From Microvelia longipes (lineage: Eukaryota; Arthropoda; Insecta; Hemiptera; Veliidae), in assembly GCA_018340805.1 (NCBI GenBank), contig JACMZG010001914.1, positions 18,375,731-18,439,730 on the forward strand: a stretch of DNA of 64,000 nucleotides. The letters are read 5' to 3'. The notes under the pieces are model-generated. The model was given only the letters and a program-made list of their open reading frames with translations. It had not been told where the DNA came from and made no database searches. Made by a program: the position numbers and the translations under genes. Shown one piece after another: positions 1-12,772 of this stretch; positions within the stretch are counted from its first letter, which is position 1, and every line of letters begins with the position of its first letter.

Positions 1-1737
1 ATATTAATAAATGAAAACTAATACAATGAATTGTATAAAAAAAATAATTAAAATTAAAAATAAAAATTATGGATAGAAGAAATGCTTATAATCAAAAAGT
101 TTTATTGCAATAACAAAATTAACTTTTATAACAAAATTTTATTATTATAAGTTATAAATTCATGTTTTGTCTGCTTCTTACCTTCGCTTATGCTGCAAAC
201 CTATCTTTGCGAGCTAAGTTCGATGTCCCTTACTGTTATGTTATAATAAGTATGTTAATATATAAAATAAATAAGATGAATGATGTAAAAGAAAATATAT
301 TTAATTATATGTTATACATAAGAGATTTTAAAAATTGAGAATTAAAAATAAAAACGAATAGACTTTAATTTGGGATAGTAAGTATAGACTTTATTTATTA
401 TTTTTAGGGCATAAAAATGATTAAGAGAGAGGGAAATATAAATTGCAAGAAAAATGTAAGATAGTTATTAAGAAAGGAAATAAATATTATAATATCAAAG
501 AACATGGGTCATCTAAGAAACGGTTATCTTGTTATTTTGTATTTTCCAATTCTTTATCCAAGTTATGGAAAATTTTTATGTATATTCGGAGGAATGAAAA
601 TGATACAGAGAAACAAAGAGGATTCTAAGAGGTATGGAAGTGAATTCAGAGGAATAAATATGCTTGAAAGGAATACAGAGGAGTAAAATATATAAAAACC
701 TATTCTTTGAGAAAATTTTAAGTGGATTATAGATGAATATATATATAGAAGAGGAATTCAAAGGAAAACATAGATATGAGAGAAGTACAGACGGATATAG
801 AGATATGAGAGGAATACACAGGAAAAGGATTGTGTGTGTGGAAAGGGGGCTGATAAGGTCGATGACCCACTGTATTTTATTATCTTGATTTTTCCTTTTC
901 CATTATCATTTTTCCTTCCATTTTCATTATATTTTCTTTCTTAACTTTTATATTGGTTTTTATCTTTAATTTTTAATTAAAAAAATGAGTCTGTAGTTTA
1001 TTTGAAAAGTCATACTCTAAAAAATGAATATGGACTTAGTTGTAACAAATATTTTCGGTATCAAGAGGCCAAATGGAATCGTTGTCCCCCTCCCCCTCTA
1101 TTCCTCTCTCCTCTTAATTATACGAAGAAGCTCATAAACGTCAGTTTCTGATGAAAACTCGCTCAAAGAAGAAAATAATTTTTACAGTTTATACTATATT
1201 TTTTTACATTCATTGAGCGTAATTGTTTTTTTTTTTTTTTTGGTTTCATATGTTCTTCCTCTTTGTTTTAAATTAATTTTATGCTCAAATATTTGTTTTT
1301 GCAAAATTTCCTGTTTAACTGTACTGTATTTTATAGATATTCTTTAATATGATTACAATTTCTTATTCCATTTGTAACTAATCAGTATTAATAACTATTT
1401 AAGGACATAATTTTACTGATTGATGTAAGTAATTAATTTTTAATTACTCTTCACACTAATTTTTAATTCCGTGTTTACACGGAAAACTGTTGACTCTGTT
1501 TTGTTGAGAATTTCGGTAACAAGTGACTTGTGTGATGGTACAGGATATTATTGCAATTTAATACTGCTAATATTAGAGAAAAAACTAAGACACACGAAAC
1601 ACTGTTTTGTCTTTGTCCTCTCAAAGTCCTTAAAATGGTGCCAAAATTATTATTTTTGGTTAAAGCGGTATTGATTTTATAAAAAAAATAAATAGTTTGA
1701 GGGCTCTTTTCTTGAGTTTATTCATTAAAATTTTTAA
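1..1737. other. AT-rich intergenic sequence without a recognisable gene
   Basis: Only short, low-complexity open frames occur here and none resembles a known protein. Long A/T runs dominate. A purine-rich degenerate stretch is listed separately at 580-835. A pyrimidine-rich patch follows at about 870-960. Nothing else is supported. Confidence 0.7.
580..835 (+). repeat. purine-rich degenerate repeat (GAGGAATACAGAGG-like)
   Basis: The motif family gaggaat(a)cagaggA recurs at irregular spacing: about 589 (ggaggaatgaaaatg), 607 (acagagaaacaaagagga), 643, 672, 750 and 806. It reads as a decayed simple or tandem repeat on the purine strand. The small open frames across it are products of the repeat, not genes. 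Confidence 0.45.
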
Positions 1738-2277
1738 CATTGATTTTATTGACCTAGAGATATAAATGTTCAAATATTATCGAAAATATCACTAAAATCA
1801 CAAATTTACACCCCAAAAACACATAATCGTCAAAAACGCGTGTTTTCCAATTTTATCGTGATTAAGATAAAATGACTGGCAGAATTAAAGATCAAGCATA
1901 TTCTGTCAAACAACAGGTGTTATAAAGTTGTTCTGGAGAAAATAAAGAGTAGCACAGCTCTCACAAATAAATGTTTGACAAATAAAACTAAAAATTAGTA
2001 AAAACTAAAATTCCGTAAAAAGCGTATTTTTAGCATTTTATGCCCAACATTAAATTATCATATGAGAGAGCTGCTACTCTCTAATTTTCCAGACCAAGTT
2101 TAAAGTACCCATTGATTGATAGAATATGCTTGATTTTTAATGCTGGCTGTATTTTAATCACGATAAGAAGGAAAAATATGCGATATTAAGGGTTTTGTGA
2201 ACAAATTAATGATTTTTGTTGTATTTTCAATAATATTTGAACCGTTATTATATCTCTGGTTCTATAGAATCAATTTT
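1738..2277. mobile_element. fold-back (long inverted repeat) element, about 540 bp
   Basis: The left half (about 1738-1990) is the imperfect reverse complement of the right half (about 2055-2277). Matching landmarks are ttatcgtgattaa near 1854 against ttaatcacgataa near 2155, atcaagcatattct near 1891 against agaatatgcttgat near 2121, gagtagcacagctctc near 1947 against gagagctgctactctc near 2066, and an outer block attgatttta...agagatata against tatatctctggttctat. The loop is short. There is no coding potential, so this is a non-autonomous hairpin transposon relic. No target duplication could be fixed. Confidence 0.75.
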
Positions 2278-2307
2278 TATTTGTAAAATAACGACGCAAA
2301 ATAAATT

Positions 2308-2470
2308 TTGCGAGAGACAGCTAAGAAAGGTAACAATGACAATGCTATTTGCTTCATCTGGTTACTCATCCGCTTCATTAGACTTTTGTGGTCATTGATT
2401 AGCCAAGCTTGTTACATTTCCTTGGTGTTTCTCGCACAATTTATGTTTTGCACTTGGTAGTATCAAATGT
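2308..2470 (+). mobile_element. family C hairpin repeat, copy 1
   Basis: It begins with a hairpin: gcgagagacagctaagaaag near 2310 pairs with ctttccttggtgtttctcgc-like sequence near 2418-2436. It then ends in ttatgttttgcacttggtag followed by tatcaaatg. Copies with the same end occur at 38700-38850, 62020-62165, and (in both orientations) at 11.9 and 13.2 kb. It is non-coding. Confidence 0.6.
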
Positions 2471-5290
2471 TATTTGTTAAAATTTTGATTTGTTTAATAA
2501 TTTAATAAACTTAAAGAAAGAGGCCTCGTACTTTTTGATTAATCGAATAGGGGAAAAAACTGATTTCGGTTCCTTTTTCCGGACTTTGAAGGGACTTAAA
2601 GGCCAAAATTCCCCTGTCTTAAATGAGAGACCATCTGTTCCTTTATTATGTGAATTTTGGCTCCCTTTATGAGGGAACCAAACACCTTTGGGGATCGACT
2701 GTCAGTCATGCTTCTTTGTGTCTTGAGTCTGTTCAACTTATAATAGTCTAAAGGTTTATAATTTATCTGAAAATAGCATATCAAATAGCATGAATAGCAT
2801 ATTTTGTGGAAAATAATATTAATTTGAAGTAATAAAAGAAAATTCTAATATTATTTTACAACTGCTGTCTGATTTTTAAACTTGATGGTTACCATTTGAG
2901 TATGTTTAACTTTATTTGATTCCAAAAGCCTTTTATAAATCAGCAGTGAATAATAGTCCTTAAAAATGTATATGATACTAGCAGATAAGCAATGATATTA
3001 TATTATAAGATATTTTCTACATTTTACTTATAAGAAATTGTAAGCGATATTTATATATATCCAATAATTTTCAATTTTCCTTAATATTTTGCTCAGTTCA
3101 TGTTTTGTCTTAGTTTACTTTTAGGATTTGATTATTATTTTTGTAAAATAGCCATAAGGCTTATGAAATTATTTAGCGTTATAGCTTAAAGAACCCTGCA
3201 CAGAAATATTTTATGGCTCTTCCAGTGGTATGAAAACTTCATTTTGCTATGCTGATCTTAGTGATCAATTGACACTGAGGTATGATCAGTTTTCGAAATA
3301 ATCATTTTTATTCGATGCAGAACTACCTATCTCTTAATCTAAAATCTTTATTAAATGTAAAATATATGCCTTTGTTGTATAATGCATAAGTAAGTTTTAT
3401 TTTCAAATAATTGTATTTTGAAAAATAAAACTGCTTTTAGCGAAACCTTATGGGATTAATTCTGATTTTTAGATTAGAATAAACATTTTCATTAAGAGAC
3501 CTAATGTTTAATGTTATAAACTTTAACTTTTTGCGAGTTTCATTAAAAATTCAACGGGTTTTATAATTTTTTTTGTGTAGGAACCTTTAAATATCCTTAG
3601 ACATTTCTCTTATTCAAGACTTTTTATTTTTTAACTTCTAGGAAAATAGTGAAAAAGCAATAATAAGTAATAACTGATGTTTTTTTCTAATATTTTGTAA
3701 AAAAAAAAATTCTTTTGTAAATTATTTGTCATAAAAGTATTGATATACAAATACTAAGGCTGTGTTTTTATTAATTCGATGTATGTAGTAGTAAATAAGT
3801 TTTTTTTTCTTGTTTGTATTAATTTTATTTTTACTTTGTACTGTTGTTATTAAAGTATAAAACCTTGTAAAATAATATTATTAAAAATAATAAAAAGTCT
3901 GAAAAAAATAAAAATTATATACGTCAGCAAGATACATTAGTTTAGCCTTTTTCAAATAATTAAAATAAAGATTATAAATAAATTATAAAACAAAAAATTA
4001 TTGAAAAGTTCCAAGGTACAGAAAAGTACAATGAATGTAACATTTTCGAGGTACTAAAAAGTAAAATGTGTAAAATTTTCGTTTATTGTACTTTTTGTAT
4101 AATTAATTATTATTTTTGGGACCTGGTGCAATATTAGAAATTATAAGGCCCCTAATAATTTATTTATTTTTCCTTTCTTCAAACGAAAATAGATTTTTCT
4201 TATTTTATTTCAAATGTTTACTCTCGATTTAATTTCCTTAAATAAATAACAGATAAATAATTAGAATTAAATTTAAAAGGCAATCAATCAAGTATTATTT
4301 TTTTTACTTTCATATAGCACCGGGGCCTTAAAAAAGAGTTTATTTATTGCATTAAATGATTTTAGTATATTTTTATTTTTATTTTTTATTGTATTTTTAT
4401 TTCTTAAATAAAATGTTGAAAATATACAATATTATTCGTACTTTCATTTTAAAAATAATAAAGTAATTTTTGTTATTTTTTAAGATTTTTTTATTTTATT
4501 TTTAATATACGTACTACAAATAAAAAAAAAAAAATACGAGAAAAAATAAAGTTAATTATTTAAAAAGTAATAAAGAATACTGAAAGAGTATTATTTATGT
4601 TTCTTCCGACAATTTATTTTGTGAAAATAAAAATAATTTACTTTACACTTTTGAAATAAAAAAATTGTTTAAAATATAGTATAAATAATTTTTAGAAGTA
4701 AAAATTATATGGAATATGGGCGTTCTTTTATTGAAATCTACCTACTATTATTGTTTTGGTATTTAGTAGAATTTTTGTATTGAAATGATGTGACGCTAGT
4801 ATAAAATGTCAACGTTATATATTTCTCATTTATGATAAATCATAAATTTTATTTTATGACTCATGTTTTTATTTATGATAAATATACTCTTTACAGAGTA
4901 TACTTATAAAAAATAAAAAATACATTATTGTAATAGGTCATATTCAGAGTCGGCGAAAAGAGTATTATGATGTTGTTGTGCATTTTAAAAGCATATTAAT
5001 GTCCTAACACTCATTTACTTTAAAATTATCTTCTCTGACTCTGATAATGGCTGATTATGTTTAAAGTCGGTTTCGTTTTTAGCGATTTTTTTGAAAGACA
5101 CTTTTTGGTAAGACTTCTATGGTTTTTTTTAGAAAATTTACTTAATGGTGTTATGAAATGACCAAAATAATACCAATATTTATTTTATGAGTATTTATTA
5201 ATAATGCTTGATTTTCAAGTAACTTTAACTGTTGATAGGTTTTAATAAAGGAACACATCCCCAAATCCGAGGCAAGTCGAACCAAAAGAC
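2471..5290. other. AT-rich intergenic sequence, no gene seen
   Basis: Long runs of A and T and short low-complexity stretches fill about 2.8 kb. Between 2588 and 2690 a short imperfect inverted repeat (ggccaaaattc / gaattttggctcc) is visible. No coding, RNA or repeat-family match was found otherwise. Confidence 0.65.
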
Positions 5291-5469
5291 TGCAAAAGCA
5301 TGTTAACAAAACCAGTGCAATATTATTGGTTATTTTTCTACTATCGTATTTTTGATTTGACCAAATTAGCTTTAAATCACATCTTAACTATAAAATTGAC
5401 CTATGGGTATTTTTGCATAACTGACGTAAGATTTTTTTACGATGTAACGATCGCTTATTTCTTAAGAAA

Positions 5470-5607
5470 CTTAAGCTTAAAATCACAACGTATTGATAGT
5501 ATTTGCGTAACTTTCGTATGCTTTAAATTACAACGTATTGATGATTATTGCGTAACTTACGTATGCTTTAAATCACAACGTATTGATGGTTATTGCGTAA
5601 CTTACTA
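5470..5607 (+). repeat. 45-bp tandem repeat, three copies
   Basis: Three near-identical units carry the core acaacgtattgatg...tattgcgtaact. Because the unit is a multiple of three, it leaves a 126-codon open frame (5300-5680) whose peptide repeats the pattern SQRID-YCVTYVCF. A more degenerate fourth unit precedes them (about 5374-5430). The open frame is explained by the repeat and has no recognisable domain. Confidence 0.75.
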
Positions 5608-5689
5608 TGTTATGATTTTTACAATAATTTTTACTTTTGTAAATTCTTATTATAAGAACACACAATTTATGGTAGTCTAATATTTAACA

Positions 5690-6540
5690 CAATTTAGGGC
5701 AAAGTTTACCCAGATAAGAGGTATCAATGTATCTTGGAAATAATTTCCCCCGGAAAAAACATGCTTTATCAGTCTTTTGTACGTATTATTTTTTTTTAAT
5801 TTTTGGATCTGTTTGTAAATAAATAAATCTGAATATAAACTGTTAATTTATTCTGTGCATATGAATAATAAGTATAGGGACAAGATCTACAATTAGATTT
5901 TTTTAAATTAAATTTTGTATATTTTTCATTTTTATGTATAGATTTTTGTTTTAGCTCATTTTTTAATTTTAATTTTTTGTTATTTTTTTATCAAAAAATA
6001 TAATTATTTTCAATTTTTTTTTCTTTATTTTTACCGTTTTTTTCATGTTTCTTTTTTAAATTATGGTATGGTGAATAAAAATGGTGACCATGATTACGAT
6101 AATCATGATTGGGTGACCTGATGAAATTAACTAATGTGCCAAAAAATTGTTAGCTAATATTAAGAAGTACTGTCTAGTTAAGGGGAATGGAACTTATAAT
6201 TGATATAATTTCTTATATCAAAATACTTGTGTTTTAAATATGGTTTCATTTAGTGGTATTAAAGATGAATTAGATGTCGTAACATAAAAATTACCCAAAT
6301 GACAAAAATATAAAGATAGCATTCATTTAATAAAATATGTATATAAGAGAACACGGAGAAAAGATGCTTGATATGACATTTACCAAAATCAGTTTCCTGG
6401 CGATAAATTTTATAAATTTATCAGTTTGTTATCATGTGAAATGGGAAAAATAATAATGACAGGTTTGGATGTAGGTTTCTTACAATGACAGCTTTGAATA
6501 GGTTTTAGACAATTCTGACACTAGTAGCTTTAACTAGAAA
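5690..6540. other. AT-rich intergenic sequence with one short palindrome
   Basis: No gene is seen. At 6079-6120 there is a compact hairpin, ATGATTA-cga-TAATCAT, flanked by ggtgacc on both sides. Its function is unknown. Confidence 0.6.
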
Positions 6541-6544
6541 GCAA

Positions 6545-6800
6545 CCAAATACAACCAAATAAAGTGTTATGTTTTTGATTAAAATATATAATTAAAATCA
6601 CTAAAAACAACAAAATGCAGTGTTATATTTTTTTATTAAATATAATTAGAATCACTAAAAACAACAAAATATAGTGTTATGTTTTTTAGTAAATATAATT
6701 AAAATCACTAAAAACAGCAAAATACAGTGTTGTGTTTTTGATTCAAATATATAATTAAAACCACTAAAAACAACAAAATACAGTGTTATGTTTTTGAGTA
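6545..6800 (+). repeat. 54-bp tandem repeat, about four to five copies
   Basis: The unit contains atcactaaaaacaacaaaat followed by acagtgttatgtttttga. Successive copies of cactaaaaac start near 6599, 6653, 6706 and 6762, giving a unit of 53-56 bp. The right side runs into an area where the same core appears in the opposite orientation. Confidence 0.75.
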
Positions 6801-7066
6801 CTTGACGAATAAACAAAAACATATCACTGTGATAGGTTTATTTCTTAAAGGAGTATACTATACTTAAATATAAACAAATCACTGTGGTATTTCTTATTTG
6901 AGCAGTTCTAATTTTTAAATTAACCGAATACAGTGTTATGTTTTTGCTTGCTTGGTAAGTCAACAAAAATATAACTCTGTGATTGGTTAATTTCTTAGTA
7001 AAGATTGGTCGTTTTTAAGCAATAACTTTAAAAACAACCAATCGCAGTGTTGTCTTTTTGTCATCA
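6801..7066. repeat. direct and inverted copies of the ACACTGT / CAAAAACATA core
   Basis: The core of the adjacent array reappears in alternating orientation: caaaaacatatcactgtgat near 6815, caaatcactgtgg near 6874, aatacagtgttatgtttttg near 6926, caaaaatataactctgtgat near 6963, and aatcgcagtgttgtcttttt near 7040. Each is followed or preceded by ggtt(t/a)atttctta or its complement. This can form alternative hairpins. Confidence 0.6.
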
Positions 7067-7217
7067 ACTAATGTAGAGTTTTTATTTTCACCGCATAAAA
7101 TCTTATTATAGATCCATTTAATAGCAAAAGATCTGTCATTAATTGTTTTGAGATTTTGTGGTATACTTTAAGCATGATTATATATAATAATTCAAACGTT
7201 TACATACAACAAAATTG

Positions 7218-7980
7218 ATACCTCGGAACTTTTCTCACCACGTCGGATCTAGCTCATCCGCATTATTTCGAACTCCCATCGAGCGTTCTTAAAGTATACA
7301 AAATGTCAAATTTACTACCATAATCCATCAGACTCGCTTCGTTTGTCGTCAGAAAGTAAATACATTTGCTTCATTCCCAGCAGTCAATCCAGGCATTGAC
7401 CTTGCTCGATGCTGCTTAACTTTTATGTTTCAACAAAAACCATGGATTACCTACCGCATCGAAACGAAAATTAGTATATAAATTTATTACGTTATGGGCT
7501 ACAATTGAATCAAATTTCAATTCAATTGAAATATTTTCCGATTTTTTACATTTTTTTAAATGGATACAAGTCATTTAATAAAAATTGAACTAATGTTGAT
7601 CTAAGATGAAACATACCACACATGTTGGTCTTGTATATGACTACATGCGTGCCAATCTTAAATGGATCAAACATTTTCGTGATTTATAAATGTTTGAATT
7701 TTTCTGAGTCATTATTTCCGGTCAGTGACGTCATAAAAATACTTATATAGCGCAACTAGATATAACTTAATTTTCGTACTAAGTTAAAACTCTAAATATA
7801 CTAACGCGTGACAGATACGATGATAACAGACACACACATACTGACAGACAACTTTGTGAAAACCACTCAAGAAGTCTTAATAACACCTGAAACGGACAAT
7901 TTAGGTGAAATTCCGGTTTCAATTTCTTTGGAAGCAACACTTTTTCTATATACCTTCGGTATAAATGAGGAAAAGTGAAA
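7218..7980 (-). mobile_element. family A repeat, near full-length copy
   Basis: Read on the minus strand, it starts with acttttcctcatttatacc, passes a GT-rich block, gtagttgcgc-like sequence and a tgacgtcactgacc block, then agcattgagcaaggtcaatg, and ends with gagaaaagttccgaggta. The two ends form an inverted repeat (ACTTTTCCTCAT / ATGAGGAAAAGT, imperfect in this copy). There is no intact frame. It is best explained as a non-autonomous DNA transposon or similar dispersed repeat. Confidence 0.75.
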
Positions 7981-8215
7981 GAAGATATATTATGTTAACC
8001 ACAATAATATGTTAAAAGAGGTAAAAAAATAATCATTTTCAAAGTTTTTTATTAACTGATGCTGTTTGCTGAAGGGTTGGGATTTTATTGTAATCATGCT
8101 TAACGATATCTAGTTGAAAAATATAGCAGCAGGAATCTAGTAAAATAGCAAAATTATTAATACATTTTTATAGGCAATGTTTAAAGTTAATAACCTAAAA
8201 GTATACTAAAATATA

Positions 8216-8509
8216 AGGAAACGAAGAAAAGAGCCTCTCCACAAAAATAATTGTTTATTGGCAAAGCTCTTTCAACCTAACATGAGGGTATCAGTGCCAT
8301 AAAAAATGAAGATGAAAGTTAGAAATACATAAACCTATTTTCTTTTTCAAGATAATACATTTTTATCTCGGAAAAGAAAATAGTTTTTTGTATTTCTGAC
8401 TTTCGTCTTTATTTTTTATGGCACTGATGATGATACCCTCATGTTAGGTTGAAAGCGCTTTGCCAATAAACAATTATTTTTGTGGAGGGACTCTTCTCTT
8501 CGTTTTCTA
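8216..8509. mobile_element. fold-back element FB1
   Basis: Near-perfect inverted arms are present. The left arm begins gaaacgaagaaaagagcctc and the right arm ends gagggactcttctcttcg. Inside them, tttattggcaaagctctttc pairs with gaaagcgctttgccaataaa, then tgagggtatcagtgccataa pairs with the block at about 8417-8445. The outer 60 bp match FB2 at 14067-14355. The 90-codon frame ending at 8439 (minus) partly reads through the right arm and is not a convincing gene. Confidence 0.85.
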
Positions 8510-11500
8510 GTTTGTAAATTCCTAACTTCACTTGTAAATTTTTATTCTCGATATTGATTTTGGATTTTTTTTTACAAGATTCGTCTTTTAGGTCTTTGAA
8601 GAAACTCTCCAACTCAATTTTTGGAACAAAGTGTGGTATTTTTAATGTCTGCTTAATAGTAGACAGTAGGCTGAACAATAGGTTGACTCTTGCGATGCCA
8701 AAATATTTCATGAGTAGAAAGACTTAATTCTTCCTCACTCTGTTTTTCATTTATTTTATTCTTTTTTTGTAATTTGTGACCAACACAGTTTACTTTTTAG
8801 ATAACCAATAGATTTTCATTATCAAATGGCTCCGATGTAAACCACTAATGTGGTTTAGACTTCACTTAACCACATTCTTCGAAAAAGAGTGTAAAATAGA
8901 GCGTCCCCCTGTAACCTTCCTAAATCTTTTATAGGCGATAAGAACTACTTCCTTCTGCTTTGCCTTAAAAATGTTAAAAAATCAGATTAATTAATCAGGT
9001 TACTATATGGATAATTTTTAGTAGCTATTAAATATTTGTAAGTAATTAACTAGTTGGGTCGTGTCTTTTCCCAGGTTTCTTCCAATACATCTCATATAAG
9101 CCTTTAATTGCTTTGGATTTACGTAATATCTTTTAAAATTTTTTAAATATACACATGGGTGATCTAGACATATGGTACACTCTCTAATCTTCTTTAAAAA
9201 ACAATAAAAAACTAATTTAAAATGGTGTCAAAACTTAATAATTATTAATAAATTACTTTAAATTTTTTTTACAAAACTACGATTCTTTTCTGTCACAAAA
9301 AGAAGAAACAGCAAATAATGTTTTATGTTTATTTTTTTATTTGCTTGACATTCATTTATTTGTATTATATTTTTTATTCTCTGTATTGTAAATATAATGT
9401 GATTACAACAAATGTAAATATGTCAATTGTAAACAAAAATAAACACATTAACCTTGTTATTTTATTACAAATGAGTTGCGTTACTAAATTTAAAAAAAAA
9501 AACAACAAAAAATGTAAGAGCAAAAATAAAATATGATAAGAACTTCAAATGAACTAATTAAACTTTAATTTTAATGAAGATATTTTCAATGAAATAAAAA
9601 AAAATATTTTAATGGTATCTGGTGAGCTATGGATAACTTAATGTCGAAATAAGGTCAATAAACAGCTTAGAGTCGAAATATGGGACTTCCGCCGCCTTAT
9701 TTTGATAAAAAAGGAAATATGAAATTTTAAACTATTTGCCTGAATTTCCTGAGGGTTGACACTGATATAATTTGAATTAGAGCAATTTTTATTTTGTGCA
9801 ATCAAGTCCCTTTTCAAGAATTACTACTTAAAAAAATAAGCGCTTTTGGAAACTTATTTTTCACGCCATTTCTCAGTAAGACAGTATTTTGGCCATAAAA
9901 TATAAAAAAATTGTTGGGAACCAAAATTTTAACAGTAGTATTCTTTTTTTTGGTATTTTTCTTTAATTAGATGATATTCAGTCTAGTGTCTGTATAGCCA
10001 GCCTTCTTTTTAGTAAGTACACGCATTTACTTACTAAACAACTCTGTAATTTATTTTCACTTATTTTATTTATTTAAATTGTCAGACTTGATAATTTAAA
10101 TAATTGGAAATTCATTACAGGGCTGCTACAAATTTAATTGTTAAATCACTTATACAGAAATGATAAAACTGAAATGAGTACCATTTGAAACCAGTAAAAT
10201 CCTTGAATAACAATATGTAAAAAGAATTATATGAATAGTTCATTTTGCTCTACGTTTAGATAATAAAAGAAGAGAATTCAATTTAATCTGTGTTTAGTTT
10301 TGGGAAAATGAGTCATAGAATATTTATGATCTACTTTATATTGAAGCATTTTAGGATGAATATTATTTACTGTAATCCATGGTTAGATATCTAAAGATGA
10401 GTATTATTCACTCTGCTCTATATGTTTAGATATTTTAAAGATGAGTATTATTAGGTATCTAAATATGAATATTTTTCACATTACTTCTAGTTACATGTCA
10501 AGAGATAAGATTCAGTTTGCTCCATATTTAGATATCTAAATATGAATATTTTTCACATTACTTCAAGTAAGATGTCTGGAGATGAGATTCAGTATACTCT
10601 ATATTTAGATATCTAGAAACACAAAAGAAAATGATTATTAAATTAAATTTAAGTATACTCTTAATCTTTCCTCCATAGAAAGGTTTTAATTTTTTATTTA
10701 TATTTGAAGGAAAGATACTGTTGTGTAAATATTTGTAATTTTGGAAATAAAGATCAATTTTGTAAAGTATCTTTTAATTGATAAGTATTGAGTAATTATT
10801 AAGTATTATTATTATCATTATTGAAAAGTTATTATTACAAAAAAATGAAAAAAGACATTCCTATTAAAATTGTAAATAAAAGACAAAAGAATGCTCAAAG
10901 TATTAAATGATTTATTCTGCATTTTTTATTTCTTTTAACCTATCATCTAACTGGAAAAATTGAAGTTATACTACCAGAAAGCACACTACTAGTTATACTA
11001 CCTGGAAGCACACTTATACTACCAGAAAATACGCACCCAATCTACTTTTTTATACCAGGTTTGATCCCGTGTTGCAATCTGATATTTTTAAGTTACATGC
11101 ATCGAAGATTTGGATATGATCAGTTGACAGCCCGCTAAAAATCAGAGAAGGAAGCTACTGCATTGGTAAATGCTAGTTTCTTCTGGAATTCAAGAAAATT
11201 ACTTGAAATTTAGTAAGACCTCTTCTTATGATATTAGCATCGAGAGATTATTCCTATGTTATCTACAAAGGAATAAGTCTTGCTCAAACTTGAGTAAAGC
11301 ATTTTAATACCTCTCTATTATAAGAACTGTGATTATGAGGTTCCTATCTGTTTGTGCCATTTTAAATTATCAGCTTGTTACACAGCTGCTACTTTGAGCC
11401 CATGACAGCTGATTCTATAGCACTTATCTTTTAGCCTCAAAAGGATAAACTAGCTTCCCTCTTTTTTGTATTTACATTTAAATATGGACACTTCACGCGG

Positions 11501-11820
11501 CAAAGTAAACCAAAATGTCCTAGCAATAACAACACACGATGTCGTATTTACGGGAAGCTACTTTGAGGATCTCTGATGTTGATAAACCCAGGTTCCTTTA
11601 ATGTAAGAGATAATTAGCGAGTACTTGGCTTTGTACAGATTCCGACCGCAACCTTAGCTTTTTTCCTGATGGATTTTGTATGCAGAATTTGAATTTATCT
11701 TATAAAAATCGTAAAAAACCTCATGCTGGTATTGATCTAATAAATCTATCTTAACATGGGTAAATCTTCACAGTGTGTAATAGCTCAAATTATTGCACTA
11801 CGCGAATCCATACTTTTTTT
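8510..11820. other. intergenic sequence, no convincing gene
   Basis: A minus-strand open frame at 8439-8711 gives a lysine-rich peptide but overlaps the fold-back arm and matches no family I know. Short direct repeats lie at 10380-10620 (listed separately). Between about 10964 and 11030 the phrase atactaccagaaa(g/a)cac is repeated three times. Nothing else is recognisable. Confidence 0.55.
10380..10620 (+). repeat. approximately 80-bp tandem repeat, about three copies
   Basis: Two clear copies of tctaaatatgaatatttttc (near 10458 and 10537) are followed by acattactt...aag/cag-agatgagattcagt, then ctccatatttagat. A more degenerate first copy starts near 10388 (atatctaaagatgagtatta). No coding frame is present. 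Confidence 0.65.
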
Positions 11821-11879
11821 TAGGTTACAGATTTAATTGAAGCCTAACTCTGATCTATGAAGATCATAATTTGTGACCA

Positions 11880-12130
11880 AATTACACAAACACAAGTTCA
11901 GAACAAACAATATATTTTTCATTCGATACTACCGAGTTTTGCAAAACAACCAGATGCTATATTACATTTGGGAACTGTACCATCATTCGAAATTCGTCAT
12001 TATTGATGACTGGACATAATGTTGTGTCCCATTTTGTTTTCTTATGAGTTCAGGCGCCAATAGAGCTTGAACAACATACCCATTGGTCTACTCATTCACT
12101 TAAAATTCCGAAGAACATAAAGTGAAGTAT
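11880..12130 (-). repeat. left inverted arm of a 1.4-kb inverted-repeat structure
   Basis: Its reverse complement closely matches 13085-13260: atgttcttcg-aagtttaagt, then acatgacatgttgagcc-like sequence, then atcaatgacgacgaat and ggaacagttcccagatgtaa. The outer part carries the family C end (gttttgcaaaactcggtagt). Together with the right arm it encloses about 950 bp that include a (TA)n tract. Confidence 0.65.
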
Positions 12131-12693
12131 TTACCAGAGACGAGAGGTGCTTTCTTACAGCCATTATGCTTTGCAAGCAAAACATATCATTCTACGTAAT
12201 CATTACTTCTCTTAAGTTTGGCCAGTCTTCTTTCTTCTTGACTGGGACGCGATGAGGAGGGTGGAAACAGGACGAGACTATACTCCAGAGAAGTGGTTAC
12301 TTGAGTTTATAGTGGTGTGTAGTGTAGAGGGTGCACTCATCTTTTGTGGTCACAAAATTGTGCCGATCAGAAAATAAGGTTTTAAAAGACGTCATAAATA
12401 GGGTAAGGGCTGACATGTTACAGAATGTTTAGTTTTAAGAGTCCAAGTATCATATGAGAGTTATAAATAAGTCAATAAGTATTTAAAAAAACGGTTTGTT
12501 TACCTAATAAACCAGTCAGGGTTTGTTCTGTAAGAAAAAAATAATGCAGTCTTTTCAAATGGTGTGCGAACATGTGGTTCGCATTTAGAAAATGGTAAGG
12601 GCTTTAGGTATTTGGGACAAAAAGAAAAGGGACTAAAAAGAAAGATGGGCAAATGTGTGGTTTCTTAAATTTATACATACATGTATGTATATA

Positions 12694-12772
<79 letters not shown>

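Noticed and set aside
5300..5680. 126-codon frame with a repeated Cys-containing peptide
   Set aside because: It spans a 45-bp tandem repeat, which keeps the frame open by chance. There is no conserved domain and no gene-like start context.
8439..8711. 90-codon minus-strand frame, lysine-rich
   Set aside because: It reads into the fold-back arm of FB1 and matches no family. A remnant of a transposon protein cannot be ruled out, but is not supported.
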